Shown in pieces: positions 49,742-55,597 of a stretch of 55,597 nucleotides of DNA; the stretch's first letter is position 1, and each line of letters starts with the position of its first letter. Source of the DNA: Sphaerochaetaceae bacterium (GTDB lineage Bacteria > Spirochaetota > Spirochaetia > Sphaerochaetales > Sphaerochaetaceae); contig JAQQAR010000056.1 in assembly GCA_028532765.1 (NCBI GenBank), positions 1-55,597 on the forward strand, in the 5' to 3' direction. The notes under the pieces were generated by a model. That model was not told the DNA's origin. It did no database searches and saw only the letters and a program-made list of their open reading frames with translations. The position numbers and the translations under genes are program-made.

Positions 49742-50193
49742 AGTTTCTTGACCTTGAAAAGAGGCTGGCCAAATTCCACTAGCTGTTCAGGCTTGGCAAG
49801 GATTTCCACAATTTCACAGGAGTAATCACTCTCAAGCTGGTTCATCAGCTTCATTGCTTCGATCGTGCAGATAACGTCCCCGCTCTCCACTTTGCTACCA
49901 ACTTTCACATAGGGAGGTGCATCTGGAGCTGGGGTTAGGTAGAAGGTCCCCACAATTGGACTGGTGATGGTTTCCACTTCTTCTGCATTTGCATCAGCCT
50001 TCGGTTCCATCACTGTTTGTGCGTCCTGAGTGCTTTGCTTGATTACTGGAACAGGCTGGATGGTTTCCTCTCCTGCGACCGGTCTTTTCAGTTTGAGTGA
50101 GAAGCGTGAGCAGGAAAGCTCAAGCTCGCTTAGGGTACTGGAATCAAATAGGGTAAGGACCTCACGGAGGTCCATGTGTTCAATACTATCCAT
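49738..50193 (-). CDS. accB: Biotin carboxyl carrier protein of acetyl-CoA carboxylase
   Basis: 151 residues. The N-terminus LREVLTLFDSSTLSELELS is typical of BCCP, followed by a charged/proline linker and a biotinyl domain with Lys115 in EAMKLM. I start at 50193 (MDSIEHMDL), which has GAGGA seven bases upstream. A longer frame from 50244 would begin only ~3 bases from the predicted transcription start. It is the first gene of the acc operon, divergent from fabH. Confidence 0.94.
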   Translation of the reverse strand: MDSIEHMDLREVLTLFDSSTLSELELSCSRFSLKLKRPVAGEETIQPVPVIKQSTQDAQTVMEPKADANAEEVETITSPIVGTFYLTPAPDAPPYVKVGSKVESGDVICTIEAMKLMNQLESDYSCEIVEILAKPEQLVEFGQPLFKVKKL

Positions 50194-50253
50194 AATATTC
50201 CTCATAACAAGATGGGGATGGGATGCTTTAATAAGTGCATCCATACGAATTTA

Positions 50254-50312
50254 ATCATAACAATAAGGAGTTATAGTGTCAATATTGACATTATTCTCAA
50301 AATTGTAATAAT
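50254..50312. promoter_or_regulatory. Divergent acc/fab promoter with central palindrome
   Basis: TGTCAATATTGACA (50277-50290) is a perfect palindrome whose halves are the two -35 boxes. On the minus strand TTGACA-N17-TATGAT (-10 complement of 50254-50259) serves accB. On the plus strand TTGACA (50285-50290) with an extended -10 TGT-AATAAT (hexamer 50307-50312, spacer 16) serves fabH. One bound protein would cover both -35s. Confidence 0.72.
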
Positions 50313-50347
50313 GATATAGCTATGTTATGTACTCAAGGAGGGAGCCA

Positions 50348-51304
50348 TTGAAGCCTCCACAATCGATACACATCACCGCCCTTGGCAGTTACGCGCCGCC
50401 GAGGGTGGTAACTAATAATGACCTGAGCCATATGGTCGACACGAGTGATGCGTGGATCCAAAGTCACACTGGAATCAGAGAACGACATATTGCTGATGAT
50501 GAAGAATCGACCAGCAATCTCGCCTATAAAGCGATCGAGGATCTCCTTGCAAGCTACAATCTGGAAGCATCCCATATTGATGGTATTGTCTGTGCAACAG
50601 CTACCCCGGACTATCCTGGATTTCCTTCTGTTGCCTGTATGATCGCAGAGCAATTCGGTATAACCGGACCAGCCTTGGATGTGAGCGCCGGTTGTACTGG
50701 CTTTATCTACGCCATGGAGGTCGCCCGTGCCATGATCGCCACAGGTTCCATGAAGAATGCCCTCGTGGTAGGAGCAGAGAAACTGTCAGGTGTAGTTGAC
50801 TGGAAGGATCGAAACACCTGTGTACTCTTTGGTGATGGAGCCGGGTGTGCACTGCTTGAATCCTCAGACCAAGAGGAGTCAGGTCTTATCGATACCTTGC
50901 TCAAGGCCGAGGCGGCTGGTACCAAGGCACTGACCATCCACCCAGAGAAACACGCCATAGAGATGGACGGCCGAGCGGTCTACTCTTTTGCGGTGAGAAC
51001 GATTGGAGATACCATCCTGGCACTGGTTGAACGAAATAATCTGAATCTGGATTCCATTGACTGGATTGTCCCGCACCAAGCAAACCGAAGAATCATCCAG
51101 GCCTGTTCCAAGCGATATGGAATTCCAGAAGAAAAGTTCTATATGAATATTGATCGATTTGCCAACACCTCAGCGGCATCCATCCCACTTGCACTCAGGG
51201 AGATGGACAGAGCAGGATTGCTCAAGAAGGGCCATAAAATTCTGATGGTTGGATTCGGAGCAGGACTGACCTACGGAGGAACTCTACTTACATGGACGTA
51301 TTGA
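50348..51304 (+). CDS. fabH: Beta-ketoacyl-ACP synthase III
   Basis: 318 residues. The Cys-His-Asn triad is intact: Cys116 in SAGCTGF, His in VPHQANRRI (~246) and Asn in FANTSAAS (~276). It condenses acetyl-CoA with malonyl-ACP to start fatty acid synthesis. I assign a TTG start at 50348 because AAGGAGG lies seven bases before it. The ATG at 50327 lies upstream of that site and has none of its own. It overlaps fabD by 13 bases. First gene of the fab operon. Confidence 0.94.
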   Translation: MKPPQSIHITALGSYAPPRVVTNNDLSHMVDTSDAWIQSHTGIRERHIADDEESTSNLAYKAIEDLLASYNLEASHIDGIVCATATPDYPGFPSVACMIAEQFGITGPALDVSAGCTGFIYAMEVARAMIATGSMKNALVVGAEKLSGVVDWKDRNTCVLFGDGAGCALLESSDQEESGLIDTLLKAEAAGTKALTIHPEKHAIEMDGRAVYSFAVRTIGDTILALVERNNLNLDSIDWIVPHQANRRIIQACSKRYGIPEEKFYMNIDRFANTSAASIPLALREMDRAGLLKKGHKILMVGFGAGLTYGGTLLTWTY

Positions 51305-52248
51305 TAGCACTCTACCCCGGACAGGGGTCCCAGAAACCGAAGATGGCCTTGGATCTCTTTGATGCAAGCAAGCAGGTAAGAAATCTCTTTGCACTTGCTA
51401 GTGATGTAAGTGGACTGGATTTATACCAATTGCTCGCTGAAGGCAGCGAAGAGGAATTGAAACAAACCAGAGCCACACAACTGGCGGTAACGCTAGCCAA
51501 CCGCAGTGCACATCTAAGACTAAACGAGCTTGGCTTCTCATTTGCTGCCCATAGTGGGTTCAGCCTTGGCGAGCTTTCTGCCTTTGCAGGAGGCGGCATC
51601 CTTGATGATGAAACGCTCTTCTCCTTGGTCACCAAACGAGCTGTATTGATGGACGAGGAAGCAAGAAAGATTGAAGAGGTACAGGGAAAGCTGGGAATGG
51701 CGGCCATCATTGGGCTGGATTATGCAACAGTTGAACAAGCCCTGAGAGAAGCACAGATCCCAGGATTGTATGTTTCCAATGACAACAGTCCTACACAGGT
51801 GGTTATCGCTGGTTTACAGGAGAGCATTGCCCAAGGCAAGGGAATATTACAGGCCAAGGGAGCCAGGAGAGTCATTCCCCTAAAGGTCTCAGGTCCATTC
51901 CACACCCCCTTCATGGAGGGAGCAACCAAGCCTTTCTCTGCTTTCTTAGAGACGCTTAACTTCAAGGATCCCCACTCCCTGGTGATTTCAAGTGTGGATG
52001 GGGATGTGATCGAGGATGCCCAGCAAGCAAAGGAGCATCTGGCAATGCAATTGGCAAAACCAGTGCGCTGGACGGAGGCAATGAAGCATCTCTCTTCCCT
52101 GGCACAAGAGAAACACGCACAGGTAGCTGAAACCGGGTTTGGAACGGTACTCAGTGGGCTTTGGAAGAACAGTAATGCGGAAATCCCTTGCCGAATTCTC
52201 GGCAGTGAGGATGCAATCTGGAATTGCAAGAAGGAATTGGAATCATGA
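51292..52248 (+). CDS. fabD: Malonyl-CoA:ACP transacylase
   Basis: 318 residues with LYPGQGSQ at the N-terminus, the nucleophile elbow GFSLGE (~88; usually GHSLGE, so the residue next to Ser is Phe here), Arg in TKRAVLMD (~117) and the catalytic His in SGPFHTPFM (~207). It loads malonyl groups onto ACP. GGAGGA lies ~11 bases before the ATG; the stop overlaps the fabG start (ATGA). Confidence 0.94.
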   Translation: MDVLIALYPGQGSQKPKMALDLFDASKQVRNLFALASDVSGLDLYQLLAEGSEEELKQTRATQLAVTLANRSAHLRLNELGFSFAAHSGFSLGELSAFAGGGILDDETLFSLVTKRAVLMDEEARKIEEVQGKLGMAAIIGLDYATVEQALREAQIPGLYVSNDNSPTQVVIAGLQESIAQGKGILQAKGARRVIPLKVSGPFHTPFMEGATKPFSAFLETLNFKDPHSLVISSVDGDVIEDAQQAKEHLAMQLAKPVRWTEAMKHLSSLAQEKHAQVAETGFGTVLSGLWKNSNAEIPCRILGSEDAIWNCKKELES

Positions 52249-52949
52249 GTGAAAAAAGACATGCCCTGGTGACCGGAGGGTCACGGGGAATTGGAAGAAC
52301 TATCATAGAGACATTGCTAAGTGAAGGATACGAAGTTTGGTACCTCTCCAGGAGCAAGGCAGAAGGACTGGAAGCGAATCACATCAGTTGCGATATGGCT
52401 GACAGGGAGAGTGTTGCCTCCGCACTGGAAGCGGTGGTCAATGAAGCAACATACATCGATGTCCTGGTCAACAACGCCGGTATCACCCGCGATGGATTGA
52501 TCATGAGGATGAAGGATGAGGCCTGGGATGATGTTATTGCCGTCAACCTCACCTCAGTATTCCTCACCTGCAGGCGTATCGGTCGACTGATGGCAACCCA
52601 GCGAAAAGGAGCAATCGTCAACATCTCCAGCGTGGTCGGTATTGTGGGTAATGGTGGACAGACCAATTATGCAGCCAGCAAGGCAGGCATTATTGGGTTT
52701 TCCAAGAGCCTTGCAAAGGAACTTGCTGGAAGAAATGTACGGGTCAATGTGGTAGCTCCTGGATTCATTGAAACTGCCATGACTGAGGTACTTTCAGAGA
52801 AGTTGAAGGACCAGATCAAAGATCAGATTCCCCTGTCAAGAATTGGAAATACGGAAGAGGTTGCCCAGAGCGTGGCCTTCCTCGCAAGCGATAAAGCATC
52901 CTACATCACCGGTCAGGTTCTGGCTGTCGATGGTGGGATGGCAATGTAA
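52245..52949 (+). CDS. fabG: 3-oxoacyl-ACP reductase
   Basis: 234 residues, SDR family: TGGSRGIG (~10-17), NNAG (~78-81), catalytic Ser in NISSV (~129) and YAASK (Tyr ~143, Lys ~147). It reduces 3-ketoacyl-ACP with NADPH. Its position between fabD and fabF supports FabG over other SDRs. The ATG overlaps the fabD stop by four bases. Confidence 0.95.
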   Translation: MSEKRHALVTGGSRGIGRTIIETLLSEGYEVWYLSRSKAEGLEANHISCDMADRESVASALEAVVNEATYIDVLVNNAGITRDGLIMRMKDEAWDDVIAVNLTSVFLTCRRIGRLMATQRKGAIVNISSVVGIVGNGGQTNYAASKAGIIGFSKSLAKELAGRNVRVNVVAPGFIETAMTEVLSEKLKDQIKDQIPLSRIGNTEEVAQSVAFLASDKASYITGQVLAVDGGMAM

Positions 52950-52960
52950 GGAGTCAAGAG

Positions 52961-54205
52961 ATGGAACGTGTGGTAGTAACCGGTATGGGAACTGTCAATC
53001 CACTGGGTAGGGAGGTAGAACAGTTCTGGAAGCAGATACAGGCAGGAGCCTGTGGCATTGAAAAGATCACCAGGTTTGATACAACCGACTACCCAGCCAA
53101 GATTGCAGGGGAAGTCAAGGATTTCGATCCCTCTGACCTGCTTGACCGTAAGGAGCTGAGAGGTATGGCTGATTTTACCAAGTTTGCCGCTCATGCAGCC
53201 GTACAGGCAATGAATCAAGCAAAACTGGAGAAAGGTTCATTCGACCCCTACCGAAGTGGCGTCTATGTTGGAAACGGTATTGGAGGATTCGAAGTTGCGG
53301 AGGAGAACCTTGCAAAGCTCTTTGACAGAGGCCCACACGCTGTAGCTCCCCTAACCATCCCCAAGCTTATCAGCAACGAGGCTGCGGGAAATATTGCAAT
53401 CCACTTTGGTATACAAGGACCTTGTCGCACCACGGTCACAGCCTGTGCATCCGGTACCGATGCAATTGGGGATGCATTCAACTCAATTCGCTTTGGTCTG
53501 GTCGATATGGCACTGGCAGGTGGTACTGAGGCTGCAATCACCGAGCTCAGTGTGGCTGGATTCTGTCGCCTCCAGGCCTTGGCTACCAAGTACAACGATA
53601 CACCCAAGATTGCCAGCCGACCGTTCGATAAGGAACGCGATGGGTTTGTCATGGGAGAGGGAGCTGGGATGCTTGTACTTGAGTCTCTTTCGCATGCCAA
53701 GAAGCGTGGTGCCACCATCCTCGGTGAGATTGCTGGTTACGGCATGACTTGTGATGCCTTCCACCTCACAGCCCCCAATCCAGACGGGGAAGGAGCTGCC
53801 CGAGCCATGAAACAGGCGATCGAGATGGCAGGGGCAAGCCTTGATGAGGTTGATTACATCAATGCCCATGGCACAAGTACTGCGGCAAACGACTCCATGG
53901 AGACCAAGGCGATCAAGCGGGTATTCGGCGACGGTGCATATAAGCTCAAGGTCTCATCAACCAAATCCATGACCAGTCACTTGGTTGGGGCAGCAGGAGC
54001 TGTCGAGGCCATCATCTGCCTGCTTGCCATCAGGGACCAGTACTTCCCCTGTACGCTCAACCAGACCAATCCAGACAGTGAGTGTGATCTTGACTATGTA
54101 CCGAACAAAGGAATGAATGGTACAATTCGCTATGCTGTCAGCAATTCTTTGGGCTTTGGTGGCCATAATGGTGTGCTTGTATTTAAGGCCTATCAGGAAA
54201 ACTAA
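52961..54205 (+). CDS. fabF: Beta-ketoacyl-ACP synthase II
   Basis: 414 residues, full KAS-II length. Catalytic Cys in TACASGTDAIG (~165), His in NAHGTST (~304) and His in KSMTSHLVGAAG (~340), with Lys preceding. It elongates acyl-ACP with malonyl-ACP. AAGGAG precedes the ATG, 11 bases after fabG. Confidence 0.96.
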   Translation: MERVVVTGMGTVNPLGREVEQFWKQIQAGACGIEKITRFDTTDYPAKIAGEVKDFDPSDLLDRKELRGMADFTKFAAHAAVQAMNQAKLEKGSFDPYRSGVYVGNGIGGFEVAEENLAKLFDRGPHAVAPLTIPKLISNEAAGNIAIHFGIQGPCRTTVTACASGTDAIGDAFNSIRFGLVDMALAGGTEAAITELSVAGFCRLQALATKYNDTPKIASRPFDKERDGFVMGEGAGMLVLESLSHAKKRGATILGEIAGYGMTCDAFHLTAPNPDGEGAARAMKQAIEMAGASLDEVDYINAHGTSTAANDSMETKAIKRVFGDGAYKLKVSSTKSMTSHLVGAAGAVEAIICLLAIRDQYFPCTLNQTNPDSECDLDYVPNKGMNGTIRYAVSNSLGFGGHNGVLVFKAYQEN

Positions 54206-54214
54206 GGAGGAGAC

Positions 54215-54661
54215 ATGATGCAAGAACAGTTTGAAACACCAGAGGAATTGCTTCCTCACCGAGACCCCTTTTTGTTCCTTGATGAGTTGCTGGAAGCTGA
54301 TGAAAAACACACAGTTGCAAAACGGGTATTCACTGATGATCACTTTTTCTTCAAGGGGCATTTCCCTGGATACCCTGTAGTACCAGGAGTCATCCTCGTA
54401 GAGACCATGGCTCAATGCGGTGGAGCTGGCCTCTGCCAGACTGGATTGCTTCCCCATGGAGCATTCTTTGTGCTTGCTTCCATTGAAAAAGCCAAATTCC
54501 GTAATCAAGTACGACCGGGTGATTGTGCTATCATTGAGGTGCACAATGTCAGAGTAAGCAAGGTGATGCTTCGCCAGAAGGGAACCATAACTGTCAACGG
54601 AAATGTTGCTGCTGAGGCTTCCTGGATGTGCATCGTCAACAGCCAGCAAGAAAGGATTTAA
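54215..54661 (+). CDS. fabZ: 3-hydroxyacyl-ACP dehydratase (FabZ-type)
   Basis: 148-residue hot-dog protein: LLPHRDPFLFLDE at the N-terminus, active-site His in GHFPGYPVVPG (~50) and Glu in ILVETMAQCGG (~64). It dehydrates 3-hydroxyacyl-ACP to the trans-2-enoyl form. AAGGAGGAG precedes two adjacent ATG codons, so the start may be three bases later. Confidence 0.93.
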   Translation: MMQEQFETPEELLPHRDPFLFLDELLEADEKHTVAKRVFTDDHFFFKGHFPGYPVVPGVILVETMAQCGGAGLCQTGLLPHGAFFVLASIEKAKFRNQVRPGDCAIIEVHNVRVSKVMLRQKGTITVNGNVAAEASWMCIVNSQQERI

Positions 54662-54663
54662 GT

Positions 54664-55597
54664 GTGGTTATCACAAAAAAAGTAATGCGTAATGTCTCGC
54701 TTACCGCTCACCCAGCAGGGTGCAAGCGGTATGTCCAACAACAAATTGACTGGGTGAAACACCAGGCAAAAAGCGGAGAGGATACCCGTTATCCGAAGCC
54801 AGTTGAAAGCGCTCTCCCAAAGCGCGTGCTTGTTATTGGGGGATCTACAGGATATGGCCTTTCCAGCCGAATTGTCGCTGCCTACACGGGAGGAGCTGAC
54901 ACCATCAATGTATCCTTTGAACGTGAGCCAGCCGAGAAAAAGACAGCAACCCCCGGTTGGTACAATACCATGGCATTCGAGCAACAAGCACAGAAGGATG
55001 GTATGAAGGCAAGTTCCATTTTTGGAGATGCTTTCAGTACTGCAATCAAGGAGGAGACTGCAAAACGAATCAAGGAAGAACTTGGCCAGGTGGATCTGGT
55101 TATCTACAGTCTGGCAAGTCCACTGAGGAATGACCCCGTCACTGGAGAGACATACCGCTCGGTGCTCAAGCCCATAGGCAAGCCATTCACTGCCCTGTCG
55201 GTAGACTTGGGTGATGATGTGGTAAAACAAGCGACCATTGACCCTGCTACAGATGACCAAGTACAGGATACAGTCAAGGTCATGGGTGGGGAGGACTGGA
55301 CACTCTGGGTAGACTACCTGCTTGAGCAGGGACTGCTCGCAGAGGGTGCCGTGACTGTTGCATACTCCTACATTGGTCCCAGGATAACCTACCCCGTCTA
55401 TCGGGAAGGTACCATAGGAAAAGCAAAGGAACACCTGGAGAACAGTGCAAGTGTACTGACTGATAAACTCAAAGCCATAGGAGGCAAAGCCTTTGTTTCC
55501 GTAAACAAAGCCCTTGTTACCCGTGCAAGCGCAGTTATCCCAGTGGTACCACTCTACATGGCTCTGCTCTATCAAGTGATGAAAGAGAAGAACATCC
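54664..55597 (+). CDS. fabV: Trans-2-enoyl-ACP/CoA reductase, FabV type (partial)
   Basis: 311 residues are visible before the right edge cuts the gene; complete FabV is ~400. Rossmann motif VLVIGGSTGYGLSSRI (~55-70), GDAFS (~121) and IYSLASPLRN (~147) are typical. The catalytic pair Y-x8-K is Tyr246 and Lys255 in PVYREGTIGKAK. It performs the last reduction of the elongation cycle and is naturally tolerant of triclosan in studied species. I use a GTG start at 54664 behind AAAGGA, two bases after the fabZ stop. FabV instead of FabI or FabK is notable and fits free-living spirochaetes. Confidence 0.95.
   Translation, partial: MVITKKVMRNVSLTAHPAGCKRYVQQQIDWVKHQAKSGEDTRYPKPVESALPKRVLVIGGSTGYGLSSRIVAAYTGGADTINVSFEREPAEKKTATPGWYNTMAFEQQAQKDGMKASSIFGDAFSTAIKEETAKRIKEELGQVDLVIYSLASPLRNDPVTGETYRSVLKPIGKPFTALSVDLGDDVVKQATIDPATDDQVQDTVKVMGGEDWTLWVDYLLEQGLLAEGAVTVAYSYIGPRITYPVYREGTIGKAKEHLENSASVLTDKLKAIGGKAFVSVNKALVTRASAVIPVVPLYMALLYQVMKEKNI

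Noticed and set aside
54658-55575. A 305-codon open frame on the minus strand across fabV.
   Set aside because: It is antisense to a strongly conserved FabV reading frame, Cys/Ser-rich without motifs, and has no ribosome-binding site.
1-55597. CRISPR arrays, IS elements, tRNA and rRNA genes.
   Set aside because: No regularly spaced repeats, transposase-like frames with terminal inverted repeats, cloverleaf sequences or rRNA segments were recognised on either strand.

Overview
The window reads like part of the chromosome of a free-living, fermentative spirochaete, most likely Sphaerochaeta-like. The evidence is the style of the binding-protein signal peptides (KK...FA-EGQKE / AAGEKE), the wealth of TRAP, TTT and ABC solute transporters with sugar catabolism genes, an Etf-coupled lactate dehydrogenase, a sodium-pump decarboxylase beta subunit and a FabV-type enoyl reductase. 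This is inferred from gene content; no rRNA or tRNA gene is present to confirm it. Hand counts of sampled rows give about 60-65% GC for bases 1 to ~2,580, about 40% for ~10.9-19.9 kb, and 45-50% elsewhere.

Layout. (1) 1-8.8 kb, minus strand: a sugar-acid or organic-acid locus with an OadB-type sodium pump subunit, a 41-residue OadG-like peptide, a GntR/FCD regulator, a TctCBA tricarboxylate-type transporter, an SDR dehydrogenase, a split transketolase and a GarR-like dehydrogenase (cut by the window edge). (2) 8.9-10.9 kb, plus strand: a GNAT acetyltransferase and a sorbitol/xylitol dehydrogenase. (3) 10.9-25.3 kb: a two-armed glycoside locus. The minus arm carries an ABC importer without ATPase, a DUF5060/apiosidase-like hydrolase, a GH3 glycosidase and a nucleoside hydrolase. 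The plus arm carries a fucose-isomerase-like enzyme, a second split transketolase and an FGGY kinase. A DeoR regulator lies between the arms, and a transaldolase-like protein that has lost its catalytic lysine lies at the end. (4) 25.4-30.6 kb: AraC, glyoxalase-like, MBL hydrolase, an F5/8-type-C-like protein and two Gfo/Idh/MocA dehydrogenases. (5) 30.7-34.5 kb: etfB-etfA-glcD-tetR, a probable electron-bifurcating lactate dehydrogenase operon with a multi-half-site operator. (6) 34.6-37.8 kb: a regulator remnant with a 12-bp tandem repeat, G1P dehydrogenase, SGNH hydrolase and HAD phosphatase. (7) 37.9-44.3 kb: a TRAP transporter with a two-component system and a lipoprotein TRAP-binding paralogue. 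(8) 44.3-46.7 kb: a YcxB-like membrane protein and MarR-MATE. (9) 46.7 kb to the end: accBCDA diverging from fabHDGFZV around one palindrome.

The most notable signals are: (a) a candidate branched-pentose or glycoside pathway at 10.9-25.3 kb; (b) a transaldolase homologue with Ala in place of the Schiff-base Lys; (c) repeated promoter geometry that puts the -10 box six bases before the ATG (leaderless mRNAs); (d) a palindrome whose two halves are the -35 boxes of the divergent acc and fab operons; (e) a GGTCAA/TTGACC array over the etf promoter; and (f) stem-loops after all three transporter-linked binding-protein genes. No CRISPR, IS element, tRNA or rRNA was seen, and no gene-free stretch exceeds 300 bases.
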